37,887 nucleotides of DNA from Chloroflexota bacterium (lineage in GTDB: Bacteria > Chloroflexota > UBA6077 > SHYK01), in the NCBI GenBank assembly GCA_009377635.1, contig WHTR01000022.1:1-37887 (forward strand), read 5' to 3'. This document shows positions 1-8,877 of the stretch, piece after piece (the stretch's first letter is position 1; each line of letters opens with the position of its first letter). Below the pieces are notes generated by a model. That model did no database searches. It worked only from the letters and a program-made list of their open reading frames with translations, and was not told the DNA's origin. Position numbers and translations under genes: made by a program.

Positions 1-357
1 GTCCGCGACCCAGGGGATGATCGCGCGCAGACGGCCCCGGGCCTCGATGACGACGGCATCTCCCGCGTCGATTCCGCTGACGGCAAACTCGGAGGCCCAG
101 GCGCCGAGGCCCGCCCGCAGCAAGGCCTCGGCGTGACTAACTCCCTCGGGCAGCGTCCGTCCCTCCGCGGCGGCAACCCGGGCCCCGTCCTGGACGGCCC
201 CAATTACCACGTTCTGGGCATGGGTGAATAGTGCAAACTGCACGAGCCCGACTGCCACGATCAGCAGAACTGGGAACGCGATCGCTGACTCGATGAGGGC
301 GTGCCCTTCCTCGCAGCGAGCGCGCGCCCAGACCGCACGAAAGTTGCGTCGCGACAT
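1..357 (-). CDS. TadE-like pilus assembly protein, 3' end cut by window edge
   Basis: The visible 119 codons encode a short basic N-terminus, then GHALIESAIAFPVLL running into one hydrophobic segment (about residues 19-45), then a soluble part beginning AQNVVIGAVQDGARVAAAEG. This is the TadE/TadG layout: one N-terminal membrane helix resembling a prepilin, with Glu in the ALIE(S/F) motif. Family members are pseudopilins needed for Flp pilus assembly. The ATG overlaps the stop of the pilin gene by one base (TAATG), which implies translational coupling. It is the last visible gene of the Tad operon; the rest lies before position 1, so the length cannot be judged. The family call is firm; TadE rather than TadF or TadG is a preference. 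Confidence 0.85.
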   Translation of the reverse strand, partial: MSRRNFRAVWARARCEEGHALIESAIAFPVLLIVAVGLVQFALFTHAQNVVIGAVQDGARVAAAEGRTLPEGVSHAEALLRAGLGAWASEFAVSGIDAGDAVVIEARGRLRAIIPWVAD

Positions 358-581
358 TACGCGGAGATTCCTGTGATCTTGCCGAGAATGTTGGAAAACA
401 CGTTGCTCACGCCTTCTCCGAGTGCCGTGACCGCCACGATCGCAACGATGGCAACGAGAGCCGCGACGATCGCGTACTCGACCATCGACTGGCCTGCATG
501 GCGGAAATCGACTCGATGCGCCAGGCGCGTCACCCGCACAAGTGCCGCGTTCAGGTGGTGTGGAATCATCTGTGGCCCCAT
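357..581 (-). CDS. flp: Flp/Fap-type pilin subunit
   Basis: A 74-residue protein with the class III prepilin layout: a basic leader of about 30 residues ending in HAG, then QSMVEYAIVAALVAIVAIVA. The processing site is probably G30|Q31, with the conserved Glu at mature position 5 and Tyr at 6. The rest is a single hydrophobic helix and a short tail, as in Flp pilins, the main subunit of Tad pili. A strong ribosome binding site (AAGGAGGG, about 7 bases before the ATG) fits an abundant subunit. It sits between tadC and the tadE-like gene. A TadV prepilin peptidase would be needed for maturation and is not in the window. Confidence 0.93.
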   Translation of the reverse strand: MGPQMIPHHLNAALVRVTRLAHRVDFRHAGQSMVEYAIVAALVAIVAIVAVTALGEGVSNVFSNILGKITGISA

Positions 582-633
582 GTTCGTACCCTCCTTCTCT
601 CTTTTGCTCTCTTGTGCTCAGCCCTGCCGCGCC

Positions 634-1617
634 TCATCCGCCGAGGCGCATCAGCGTCACCGCCGCCGGAACCAGCAGGACGACGAACAGCACCGGCAGA
701 ATGAACAGCGCCACCGGGAGGATCATGCGTACGGTCGCCTTGTTGCCCTCCTCGACGATGCGGAGCCGCTTCTGATCGCGGAGCGCCTCCGCTTGGGTGG
801 TGAGTGCCTGCACGAGGGGAACACCTTGTTCGTGCGCAGCCCGCAGGTGGCCGCTGAGCCTTTTCAGCTCGGGCACTCCGTTGCGCTCGGCCAGCATCTC
901 CAGTGCGTCAGCCACCGATCGCTGCCCCACGGCCATCTCTCGAACTGCCCGCTGGAGATCCTGCGCGACGAGCCCCTGAGCCTGGCGAGCGACATCGCTG
1001 AATGCCTGTTCAAGGGACAAGCCGGCCGACGTGGCGATCGTCAGCATGTCCAGCAAGGTTGGCAGCTCCATCATGACGCGCGTCCGGCGGGACGCGAGTC
1101 GTCGCTCAAGGTGCCAGTTCGGCGCCAGGAACCCGACCGCGAACCCGACGGCCCACAGCCAGAACGGCCAGTTTCCAAACGGGTGAATCCCCAGGACATT
1201 CATCACCGGAAATACCGTGAGTCCCACGAGCGCGACCGCTACCTTTTCGCCGAAGAACTGCGCCGGCTCGACACCGGGGCGTCCGACCTGCAGTCTGTGT
1301 TCGAGATCGACGCCGCCAGCCAGCCCGAGCCGGCCGAGTGCCGAGCGGAGGAGTCGCCCGAGGTCGTCGAGAACGGGACGCAGGATCCCCTCAAGCAGGC
1401 GTGACGCGAAGATTGGGCGCGCCTCGCCTCGACCCACCTCCTCACGCATCCGCTCGTCGACGTCGAGACGACGCAGTCGCTCCGCGAGCTCAGGCTTGTG
1501 CCGTCCGATGGGCGTGGCGCTGAGCAGCAGGTAGGCGCCAAGGGCAAAGAGCGCGGGCCAGAGGAGCACGCGAAGGTCCAGGGCAACGAGATCGATGGCC
1601 ACCACATTCGGGTTCAT
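634..1617 (-). CDS. tadC: Type II secretion system F family protein, TadC
   Basis: 327 residues. An N-terminal membrane segment (about residues 15-30) is followed by a soluble linker, two hydrophobic segments around 128-170, the T2SS F domain (MMELPTLLDMLTIATSAGLS onward), and a C-terminal hydrophobic pair ending ALFILPVLFVVLLVPAAV. This matches TadC, the second inner-membrane platform protein of Tad pilus machines, which works with TadB and the TadA ATPase. Its ATG overlaps the tadB stop (ATGA), so the two are probably translated together. The order tadB-tadC-flp supports TadC rather than a general GspF. Confidence 0.92.
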   Translation of the reverse strand: MNPNVVAIDLVALDLRVLLWPALFALGAYLLLSATPIGRHKPELAERLRRLDVDERMREEVGRGEARPIFASRLLEGILRPVLDDLGRLLRSALGRLGLAGGVDLEHRLQVGRPGVEPAQFFGEKVAVALVGLTVFPVMNVLGIHPFGNWPFWLWAVGFAVGFLAPNWHLERRLASRRTRVMMELPTLLDMLTIATSAGLSLEQAFSDVARQAQGLVAQDLQRAVREMAVGQRSVADALEMLAERNGVPELKRLSGHLRAAHEQGVPLVQALTTQAEALRDQKRLRIVEEGNKATVRMILPVALFILPVLFVVLLVPAAVTLMRLGG

Positions 1618-2474
1618 AGTCGGAACACGCTCCGTTCACCCGGCAGCCGCATGGTCCAGAGCATGCCCGCGTAGCCGACGACGATGCTGACCGTGCACCC
1701 GGCCAGCAGCACCTGGCCCGGCCAGTCGCTGAAAACGGCGAGATACGCCGGATTCAACTGGCGAATCGCGACGACGAGGACCAGCGGCACCGCGGCGACG
1801 ATCCGGGCCGAGAGGACGTTTCGTGCCTGCATTGCCCGCAGCTCCTGCTGGACACGCAGCTCGCCGCGGGTCGCCTGGGTCAGACGGTCTAGCACCTGGC
1901 TCACATTGCGTCCACCCAGACGGTCGTTCAACAGGAGCGCAGCGGTCACCACGTCGAACACCGGATCGGCCGTTCGCTCCCGCATTGCCGTGAGTGCACG
2001 TTCGAATCCCAGGACGCGGGCCTCGCGCACCATGCGCGTAAGCTCCGGTCGGAGGATCTCCGGCCCCGTGCGGACGAGCCCACCTATCGCCTCCTGCACC
2101 GAGAGTCCCGTGCGAATGGCATCGCGCAGCTGCGCTGTCGCCTCGACAACCGCCGTCTGAACCGCCGCTCGCCGCCGCTCGTGACGCTGGACATAATACG
2201 CACACGGCATCGCTGCGCCGAGCGCGCCGGCGAGCAGGCTCACGAGCGCCCAGCCCAGAGCGAACTGGGCGAGCACGGCTACCAATACGCCGGCCGCCAG
2301 CGAGAAGGCGATGAACTCCCGCGCCGTCACGTCCGAAATCCCGGCCCGCGCTAGGAACCCCTCGACGCCGCGAATCCTCGGGGCCGTCGTTGGGGTCGAG
2401 CCCGGGTTGGTCAGTCCTTCATACAGAAGGTACACCCCGATCCCGAACGCGGTTGACAGAAACAGCGGAATCAC
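1614..2474 (-). CDS. tadB: Type II secretion system F family protein, TadB
   Basis: About 286 residues. An N-terminal membrane helix (PLFLSTAFGIGVYLLYEGL) is followed by a hydrophobic pair near residues 55-95, a T2SS F domain (TAQLRDAIRTGLSVQEAIGG) and two C-terminal hydrophobic stretches. This is the TadB layout: the platform protein paired with TadC. Two GTG codons compete for the start, at 2483 and 2474. The one at 2474 is chosen because a full AGGAGGTG lies 6 bases before it, while for 2483 the same purine run touches the start codon. About 130 bases without a gene separate it from tadA upstream. Confidence 0.9.
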   Translation of the reverse strand: MIPLFLSTAFGIGVYLLYEGLTNPGSTPTTAPRIRGVEGFLARAGISDVTAREFIAFSLAAGVLVAVLAQFALGWALVSLLAGALGAAMPCAYYVQRHERRRAAVQTAVVEATAQLRDAIRTGLSVQEAIGGLVRTGPEILRPELTRMVREARVLGFERALTAMRERTADPVFDVVTAALLLNDRLGGRNVSQVLDRLTQATRGELRVQQELRAMQARNVLSARIVAAVPLVLVVAIRQLNPAYLAVFSDWPGQVLLAGCTVSIVVGYAGMLWTMRLPGERSVFRL

Positions 2475-2607
2475 CCCTGGCACCTCCTCCGTGCGCTGAG
2501 CTCCGATCTCACTGTAGTCGCCACCTGTGACCTGGGCGTTTCCCGGGGATTACCTGCGACCCGAAAGGCCGCGGTCGACGGACATTCTCGTCAACATCCC
2601 TGGGAGC

Positions 2608-3945
2608 TCATCCCGTCACCTCCGCGGCGGGCGGCAGTGCGTACGCCACGCCTTTGGCAGCGATCTTCGCGAGGCAGCGTGGCTGCACGCCCGACCACAC
2701 CAGGCGGTCGCGCGCCGCGTCGACCTGCCAGAGCTCCTGACCGGACACTACATCGCTCTCCAGACCGGTGACCTCGAAGATGCTCACCAGTCGCCGCCTC
2801 GCCGTGCGTGGCTCGAACCGGACCTGGAGCACGAGCTCAATGGTTCGGGCGGCCATCTTCGTCAGCGCCTCGCCGGAAAGTCGTTCCTCGGCCATCATCG
2901 CGAGCGTCGACAGCCGGTCGAGCGCATCTCGCGGGGAGTTTCCGTGGATCGATGTCAGCGATCCATCGTGGCCGGTGTTCATGGCCAGGAGCATGTCCAG
3001 CGCCTCCGGGCCACGAACCTCGCCGACCACGATTCGCGTCGGCCGCATCCGCAGCGCATTTCGCACGAGGTCACGGATCCGGATCTCCCCCACCCCCTCG
3101 ATGTTCCCGGCGCGCGCCTGGAGCGCCACGCAGTCCGGAAGCTGCCGCTCCAGCTGGAGCTCGGCGACCTCCTCCACCGTGACGACCCGCTCGTCCGTGG
3201 ACGCGATGGACGCCCCGAGGCAGTTGAGGAGCGTCGTCTTGCCCGCACCGGTGCTCCCGCTCACCAGGATGTTGACCCCGGCCTGGACCGCCGCGTCGAG
3301 GAACTGGGCGGCCGAGGCCGTCAGCGTTCCCAACTCGACGAGCTGGTCCAACGAGTGGGCACGCAAAATGAACTTGCGGATGGTCAGGCTGCACCAGCGA
3401 GTCGTCGCCGGCGGAATTGCGGCATTGAGCCGCGAGCCATCTGAAAGACGAGCGTCCACCATGGGTGAGGATTCGTCGAGGCGCCGCCCGATTGGGCCGA
3501 TCAGGCGCTTCACGAGCTGACGTAGCTCCTCATCGTCGTCGAAGAACAGATCGGGCAGGAGGCGCTTCTTGCCGTCCTCGATCACGAAGATTCGATTCGG
3601 CCCGTTGCAGATGATCTCCTCGATGCTCGGTGAATCCATGAACGGCTGAAGGATGCCCAGCCGCAGGATTCCATCGAAGAGCCGAGTCGCGACGGCGTCG
3701 GCGTTGGCGAAGAGCGGGGCGTTGGTCATGGCCGCCCGGCGCTGATACCTTGCCACATGCTCGAGAATTAGCGCGCGAATGCGCTCCTCCTCGTCCGCGT
3801 CGGCCGTCAGCCCGGCAGTGGCGGGCCGTTCCCCGAGAAGTCGGCTCACTGCAGCCCGAACGTCCTCCAGGACCGCGCGCTCGGCAGCCCGATCCATGGC
3901 CCCCACGGGCGCAAACTCAGCGGAGTTCGGCACGCTCGTCGCCAT
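2608..3945 (-). CDS. tadA: Pilus assembly ATPase TadA/CpaF
   Basis: Secretion ATPase of the VirB11/CpaF family that powers Flp pilus assembly at the membrane. Seen in order: a helical N-terminal domain (EEERIRALILEHVARYQRRA); IEEIICNGPNRIFVIEDGKK, typical of CpaF; DARLSDGSRLNAAIPP; Walker A GSTGAGKTTLLN; the acidic box VVTVEEVAELQL; and the Walker B and His box region RIVVGEVRGPEALDMLLAMN followed by GSLTSIHGNSP. With the ATG at 3945 it is about 445 residues and overlaps the cpaE end by 29 bases. A second ATG at 3897 starts 20 bases after that stop and is an equally possible start. Neither has a strong ribosome binding site. Confidence 0.93.
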   Translation of the reverse strand: MATSVPNSAEFAPVGAMDRAAERAVLEDVRAAVSRLLGERPATAGLTADADEEERIRALILEHVARYQRRAAMTNAPLFANADAVATRLFDGILRLGILQPFMDSPSIEEIICNGPNRIFVIEDGKKRLLPDLFFDDDEELRQLVKRLIGPIGRRLDESSPMVDARLSDGSRLNAAIPPATTRWCSLTIRKFILRAHSLDQLVELGTLTASAAQFLDAAVQAGVNILVSGSTGAGKTTLLNCLGASIASTDERVVTVEEVAELQLERQLPDCVALQARAGNIEGVGEIRIRDLVRNALRMRPTRIVVGEVRGPEALDMLLAMNTGHDGSLTSIHGNSPRDALDRLSTLAMMAEERLSGEALTKMAARTIELVLQVRFEPRTARRRLVSIFEVTGLESDVVSGQELWQVDAARDRLVWSGVQPRCLAKIAAKGVAYALPPAAEVTG

Positions 3946-5323
3946 CCCGCGCGCGTGCCAATGTGTTTGACTTCGCACCGGCACGTCGCGGCCAGGAGAG
4001 GCGCGAGAGCGCGCGCCACATGAGCCAGCGCACCCCTCTGCCGTCGGACGCCTTCGGTGCCTGCCCGGTGCTGGTTCCATGCAGGCACGCGGCGAGATCG
4101 AGGAGGGCGCGCGCCGCCCGGCTGCGGCGATCCAGAACGAGGGGACGCTGCGCGAGCAGTGCCCGCTCGACTCCGTCGTGGTCGTAGGGGATCACTGCTG
4201 CAGCTACGAGACCGAGCGCCCACTCGATCTCGGTCACATCGTGGTGATAGCGGCGGTCGTGGCCGTTGATAATTAATTCGACGCGGTCCACGCTGACACC
4301 CAGTCGATTCTTCAGGCCGTCAAGGGCGTTCCAAGCGTGGGCCAGCCCAACGAGGTTCGCCCCGGCAATGAGGAGGATCTGCTGTGCGGCGCCAACCGCG
4401 ACGCGATGCACTGCGGCATCAGCGCTCATCAGCTCAGCGCCGACATCGAGAATCACGTAGCGGTAGCGCGCCTGAAGCTCCGTCACGAGCTGCTCAAAGA
4501 ATCGGGGAGAGACCGCTGGGCACATGTTCGGTTTGGGGACCCCGCAGAGTACCGCGGTCCCCGCACCGTGGAGCCCCAGCGGCTGCGTCTCCCGATCGAT
4601 GGCGCGCTCCCAGTCGGATGGCGTCTCCGGCTCGGCGTGCGCAAGCATGTACAGGTTGCGGGTGGGGTCAGCGTCGAGGAAAGCCGCGAGGCTCGGCGCG
4701 GTGAGATCAGCGTCCACGAGGACCGTGGGGCCAACAGCCCCCAGTGCAACGGCGACATTGAGAGCGACCGTCGTTCGGCCGGGGCTTCCGGCGCCGCTCG
4801 CAACCGCGATGACAGCGGCTGGCGCTGGAGACATCTCGGCGGCGCTCGCTGGCTCGGCAGGATCGACGTCGAGTGGGTCGATGAACGGATGCGACACCGG
4901 TCGCTCGCCACGAAGCGCCGCATGCAGTGCGTTCCGGACCGTTTCGACGTCGGTGTCTGGCGCGACGACGACGCCGGGAACCTCTCGCCAATCGGGATCA
5001 TCCCTGACGGTCGGCAGCAGGACGAGCGGGACGCGCGTGCGTGCCAGATCACGCAATGACGCATCGGTCAGCCGATGAAGGTCGCGGGATATGAGAGCCA
5101 GATCGACCTGTTCCCGCTGGAGGCACGCGAGAAGCTGCTCCGCGGTGAGCGGGCGTTCGGCGACGATGAATTCGCCTGACTCGACGAGCCAGGGCAGGAG
5201 CGCACGCTCCCGATCTGGGTTACCGAGGCCGACGGCAAGCCGAATCGGCCGAACCATCCTGTTGGTCACGTCCACGACTCGGTGCCCGGACTTGTCCGCT
5301 CTGTCGGTGTCCGGATCCCACAT
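3917..5323 (-). CDS. cpaE: CpaE-like ParA/MinD-family ATPase of the Tad pilus locus
   Basis: About 468 residues. An N-terminal receiver-like domain (PIRLAVGLGNPDRERALLPW to about residue 140) is joined by a Pro/Ala-rich linker to a ParA/MinD-type NTPase domain with TVLVDADLTAPSLAAFLD and YVILDVGAEL. CpaE proteins localise or organise the pilus machine. The P-loop reads GAGSPGRTT (about residues 177-185), with Arg where Lys is usual; this type of variant is familiar to me among CpaE-like proteins of GC-rich bacteria. The start at 5323 is chosen for the GGCGGAGAG just before it and because it falls 10 bases after the cpaB stop. Longer open frames upstream would overlap cpaB. Confidence 0.88.
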   Translation of the reverse strand: MWDPDTDRADKSGHRVVDVTNRMVRPIRLAVGLGNPDRERALLPWLVESGEFIVAERPLTAEQLLACLQREQVDLALISRDLHRLTDASLRDLARTRVPLVLLPTVRDDPDWREVPGVVVAPDTDVETVRNALHAALRGERPVSHPFIDPLDVDPAEPASAAEMSPAPAAVIAVASGAGSPGRTTVALNVAVALGAVGPTVLVDADLTAPSLAAFLDADPTRNLYMLAHAEPETPSDWERAIDRETQPLGLHGAGTAVLCGVPKPNMCPAVSPRFFEQLVTELQARYRYVILDVGAELMSADAAVHRVAVGAAQQILLIAGANLVGLAHAWNALDGLKNRLGVSVDRVELIINGHDRRYHHDVTEIEWALGLVAAAVIPYDHDGVERALLAQRPLVLDRRSRAARALLDLAACLHGTSTGQAPKASDGRGVRWLMWRALSRLSWPRRAGAKSNTLARARDGDERAELR

Positions 5324-5333
5324 TGCTCTCCGC

Positions 5334-6020
5334 CTACTGGGACTCGGCGGGCAGCAGCGCGACGTCGAGCTCTCCGGCCCACCTTCCCTGCACCAGCCGC
5401 ACGCCCTGCTCATCAGTCACAACCAGCGTGAGCCACCGTGCCGGCCCCTGCGCCGTGAGACGGTCGGGGCTCCCGGTGTTCACGGAAGTGGTCCGCTCCT
5501 CGTGGCCGATGGCGTACACGACGGCGCGGGGGAGCACGACGATGGTCCGGGCTTCCGGAGTCCCCTTATCGACGGTGAGCAGTACCTGCACCGCGTCACC
5601 CGGGCGCAATGCGCCCCCGACCGCCGTCTCCGGAGTGACGGGGATGGTCAGCGCGAGCTCGCCCGTACCGAGGAGCGAGCGGGTCGATACCTGCGCTCGA
5701 ACGAGCATCTGCTGGGGATGGAGCGGTTCAGCAAGCTGTTTCCCCACAACCACCGCCAGCTCGTCGGCGGGCACGACCGCCCGATAGATCGCGTCATCAA
5801 CCTGCACCTGAGCCACGGCAAGATCCGCGGCGCTGAGCACGGCGCCCGCGGGCACCTCCCGCGTGGCCACAAGCACGGCCCGCGTGTCTGAGGAGCTGGT
5901 CCAGAATGCGATCGAGCCGCCCGTGGCCAGGAGCAGCAGAAACACGCCGAAGATCGCGCGCCAGGGGAGGCGCCGCGGCGGGCGCAGCGCGCGCGTGGGT
6001 GACAGAGTTGCAGCCGCCAC
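5334..6020 (-). CDS. cpaB: Flp pilus assembly protein CpaB/RcpC, SAF domain
   Basis: About 228 residues. A basic cytoplasmic tail is followed by a signal anchor (FGVFLLLLATGGSIAFW), then a SAF domain (AVLVATREVPAGAVLSAADL) and the RcpC/CpaB region (LALTIPVTPETAVGGALRPG, DAVQVLLTV). In Gram-negative Tad systems this family works with the secretin; here it leads an operon with no secretin in view, which would suit a single-membrane cell. The frame is open to a TTG at 6074 and a GTG at 6053. The GTG at 6020 is preferred because GAGGTGGGAG precedes it. It is the first gene after the promoter at 6159-6187. Confidence 0.85.
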   Translation of the reverse strand: MAAATLSPTRALRPPRRLPWRAIFGVFLLLLATGGSIAFWTSSSDTRAVLVATREVPAGAVLSAADLAVAQVQVDDAIYRAVVPADELAVVVGKQLAEPLHPQQMLVRAQVSTRSLLGTGELALTIPVTPETAVGGALRPGDAVQVLLTVDKGTPEARTIVVLPRAVVYAIGHEERTTSVNTGSPDRLTAQGPARWLTLVVTDEQGVRLVQGRWAGELDVALLPAESQ

Positions 6021-6158
6021 GTCTCCCACCTCGGCCCATGGAGCTGGTTCCACGGGGCCTCGTCGAGCCAGCAACGGAAGCCGGAACCGCGGCCCCGCCC
6101 TGTTCGGAAATGATCTGGAACTGTAACCGGGGGGATTTGCGAATCGTTACCATTCGAC

Positions 6159-6187
6159 AATATACGGCGCTCCTGACTTTGTGTCAA
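6159..6187 (-). promoter_or_regulatory. Sigma-70 type promoter of the Tad pilus operon
   Basis: Read on the minus strand: TTGACA (6187-6182), a 17-base spacer, then TATATT (6164-6159). The -35 box is perfect and the -10 box matches 5 of 6. The predicted start of transcription is near 6152, about 100-130 bases before the cpaB start. A weaker plus-strand pair (TTGCGA 6137-6142, 18-base spacer, TATACG 6161-6166) overlaps the same -10 area and might serve the divergent ABC genes. Confidence 0.75.
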
Positions 6188-6453
6188 CTCACGCGCGATC
6201 GACCCGCCTCGGTCCGGTGTTGTGGCCCGATGGGCGACGGCCGGCGCAAGCTGTGGAACATGACGCCATCGAATGTCGAGCGTGTCGGTACGGGCACGGA
6301 CGAGACATGCGACCGTGCGAGCGCGGGCGACTCGTCGGTCGCCGGCCCGGACTGTTACGACGCGGATCAGCAAGAACACTACCAAGCAAGGCCGCATCCT
6401 GATCTCGATGCGTTACACTCGCTGGTGGACCCGAACTCACCTCCGGACTGCAG
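6188..6453. other. Intergenic stretch between the divergent Tad and ABC transporter operons
   Basis: No convincing gene. A 6-bp perfect hairpin (GGCGAC, 6-base loop, GTCGCC at 6326-6343) is the only structure noticed. No clear ribosome binding site precedes the ATG at 6454. The short open frames here have composition typical of chance frames in GC-rich DNA. Confidence 0.5.
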
Positions 6454-7437
6454 ATGAGCCTCGTCGTCGATTCCATCAGCAAACGCTTCGGCGAAATCCG
6501 CGCGGTCGACAACGTGTCGTTCGCGATCGAGCCTGGTCGGATCTTCGGCTTTCTCGGTTCCAACGGCGCTGGGAAGACGACCACCATGCGGATGATCCTG
6601 GACATACTGCGTCCCGACGCGGGGTCGATCACGTGGCGTGGAGCATCCAACACCGAACTGCCGCGGCGCACGTGGGGCTACCTCCCCGAGGAGCGTGGGC
6701 TCTATCCGCGAATGAAGGTCGTCGAGCAGCTGCGATTCTTCGCAGCGCTCTACGGCGTGGGCCGCAGATCCGCGGAGACGGAGATCCGATACTGGCTCGA
6801 GCGCTTCAGGATCCCGGAGTATGCGGAACGGAAGGTCGAGGAGCTGAGCAAGGGGAACCAGCAGAAGATCCAGTTTCTGGCCGCGATCCTGCACGACCCG
6901 CATGTCCTGGTGATGGACGAGCCGTTCAGCGCGCTCGACCCGGTCAACACACGCCTGCTCAAGGAGGCGTTCCTGGAGATGCGCGACCGCGGGAAAACAC
7001 TGGTCTTCAGCACGCACCAGATGGAGCAGGTGGAGGAGTTGTGCGAGGCGATCGCCATCATCGATCGGGGACGCCTGCTCGTCTCGGGTGCAGTGCGCGA
7101 CGTGAAACGCTCAATGGGTCGCCGGCTCGTCCGCCTCGCGACCGAGTCGCAGGAGGGCCGGGCCTGGCTTCCCGACCTGCCGGGCGTGAGCCTGAGCCAA
7201 CAGCGTGAGGACTACGCCGAGCTGAACGTTCGAGACGGCATCGACCCGCATACGATTTTGCACGCGACCCTCGAGCGCGGCGTTCGCGTGACACGCTTTG
7301 AGATCGCTGACCCATCGCTGGAGGAGGTCTTCGTCGAGTACGTGGGACGGAGCGCCGTCGATGAGACGGAGACGCATCTTGCGCGAGCGGCACTGCCCGC
7401 CGGCGCAAGATCGGTCCCAGAGCTGGACCGACGATGA
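6454..7437 (+). CDS. ABC transporter ATP-binding protein, NatA-like
   Basis: 327 residues, an ABC ATPase subunit. Seen: Walker A GSNGAGKTTTMR, Q-loop region GYLPEERGLYPRMKV, ABC signature LSKGNQQK, Walker B HVLVMDEPFSALDP, the H-switch STHQMEQVEEL, and a C-terminal extension of about 100 residues of the DUF4162 kind. The YLPEERGLYPRM stretch and the extension point to the NatA/Na+ or drug-export branch that pairs with a large ABC-2 permease having an extracytoplasmic loop. The stop overlaps the permease start (ATGA), so the two are coupled. The substrate cannot be read from sequence. Confidence 0.92.
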   Translation: MSLVVDSISKRFGEIRAVDNVSFAIEPGRIFGFLGSNGAGKTTTMRMILDILRPDAGSITWRGASNTELPRRTWGYLPEERGLYPRMKVVEQLRFFAALYGVGRRSAETEIRYWLERFRIPEYAERKVEELSKGNQQKIQFLAAILHDPHVLVMDEPFSALDPVNTRLLKEAFLEMRDRGKTLVFSTHQMEQVEELCEAIAIIDRGRLLVSGAVRDVKRSMGRRLVRLATESQEGRAWLPDLPGVSLSQQREDYAELNVRDGIDPHTILHATLERGVRVTRFEIADPSLEEVFVEYVGRSAVDETETHLARAALPAGARSVPELDRR

Positions 7438-8744
7438 ACCAGTTCCTGCCGAATGCGCTCCTCATCATGGACCGCGAGTACCGGGTGCGGGTGAACAGCC
7501 GCGCTTTTGTCATCGGGACCGTGCTCCTCGCCGTCCTGCTCGCGGCCGGCATGCTGGCACCCGCGGTGATCGGCGCAATCGCGCGCGACGACCCCGACCG
7601 AGTCGCCATCTACAGCGGGGCGCAGCTGGACCAGGATCCGATTCAGGCGATCCAGGGTGTCTTTCTGGGGGGCGCGGCTGGCAACGTCAGTGTCTTTGGC
7701 GCGCCCGAGGCCCAGATCGTCGGCGTCGACGACCTTCGGCAGGCGGAGGCTCAGGTCGCGCGTGGCGAGCTGCACGGGCTGCTCACCATCGACCGCAGAT
7801 CCGATGGCACGCTCGCATTTCGATACGTCAGCGCTGACGACGCGACCGACCCGACGAGGCTGCTCATCCAGCAGGGCGCGAGCGCGCTGACCATCGCCGA
7901 CCGGCTGTCTGCGGCAGGCCTGGACCCCGGACAGCAGGCGGGAGTTTTCCGGCCACCCAGCTTCGAGGCGATCGAGCTCGGTGGTGACGGCAGCGGGAGC
8001 AACATCTACGAGGCCGGGGGCGTCGGTGTCGTCGTCGTGGCGATCGGACTGATCGTTCTCGCCTTCGTGGCGATCGTCACCTATGGCTCCTGGATCGCTC
8101 AGAGCGTCGCCGAGGAGAAGAGCAGCCGCGTGATGGAGCTGCTCGTCACGGCGGCAACTCCATTCCAGCTCCTCGCCGGAAAGGTGCTGGGCACGAGCCT
8201 CGCCGCGCTTACGCAGTTCGCCGTCGTCATCGCGGCAGCCACCGCCGGCTATGTCGCCTCCGGACCTCTCGTTCAGATATTGGGCGGGAACGCGAGCCCG
8301 ATATTCAGCCTGCCCAGCCTGAGCGTGGTCGACGTCGGACTGTTCGCGCTCTTCTTCATCACCGCATTTCTGCTGTACGCAGTCCTGTTCGCGGGCGTCG
8401 GCTCACTCGTGAGCCGTCAGGAGGACCTTCAGCAGGCGCTCACGCCGGTCATGTGGTTGGCGGTGGCGGGATACGGCGTGTCGTGGGTTGCCACCAGCTC
8501 GCTCGACAGCGAATGGGTCAGGATTATCTCGCAGGTCCCGTTTTTCAGTCCTTTCATCATGCCGATTCGGATCCTCGTCGGGAACGCGGCAGCCTGGGAG
8601 GTCGGGCTCTCGCTCGTCCTGCTGCTCGGGGGGACTTTCGTGGCGCTCTGGCTCGCCGCGCGCCTGTACCGGGCCGGCGTCCTCTCCTATGGACAGCGGC
8701 CTGGCATTCGGCAGCTCTGGCATGCTGCACGTGAGCACACCTGA
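7434..8744 (+). CDS. ABC-2 type permease, NatB-like
   Basis: 436 residues. One N-terminal membrane helix (FVIGTVLLAVLLAAGMLAPA) precedes a large extracytoplasmic region to about residue 195. At least five further hydrophobic segments follow (starting GVGVVVVAIGLIVLAFVAIV), with the cytoplasmic motif QSVAEEKSSRVMELLVTAA, typical of ABC-2 permeases of the NatB/YhaP kind. The start is an ATG inside the ATGA overlap with the ATPase gene. Together they form an exporter for ions, drugs or other small molecules. No regulator gene is adjacent. Confidence 0.9.
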   Translation: MNQFLPNALLIMDREYRVRVNSRAFVIGTVLLAVLLAAGMLAPAVIGAIARDDPDRVAIYSGAQLDQDPIQAIQGVFLGGAAGNVSVFGAPEAQIVGVDDLRQAEAQVARGELHGLLTIDRRSDGTLAFRYVSADDATDPTRLLIQQGASALTIADRLSAAGLDPGQQAGVFRPPSFEAIELGGDGSGSNIYEAGGVGVVVVAIGLIVLAFVAIVTYGSWIAQSVAEEKSSRVMELLVTAATPFQLLAGKVLGTSLAALTQFAVVIAAATAGYVASGPLVQILGGNASPIFSLPSLSVVDVGLFALFFITAFLLYAVLFAGVGSLVSRQEDLQQALTPVMWLAVAGYGVSWVATSSLDSEWVRIISQVPFFSPFIMPIRILVGNAAAWEVGLSLVLLLGGTFVALWLAARLYRAGVLSYGQRPGIRQLWHAAREHT

Positions 8745-8877
8745 TCGCGCCTCGCAGCGGGCGCCGGATCCGAATCGATTTGACGACCGAGTACACGGAG
8801 GAATATCGTGTGGGTGCGCTCCGCCCCTCAGATTCCGGTCGGTCACTGCGGAGATACGGTCGATCGATCCACGAGCC

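Noticed and set aside
4769-4810. cpaE P-loop with Arg for Lys as a sign of a dead ATPase
   Set aside because: Variants of this loop are familiar in CpaE-like proteins of GC-rich bacteria, so it is not evidence of decay by itself.
5300-5413. Upstream extension of the cpaE frame to 5413
   Set aside because: Overlaps the cpaB end, has no family similarity, and a better ribosome binding site lies before 5323.
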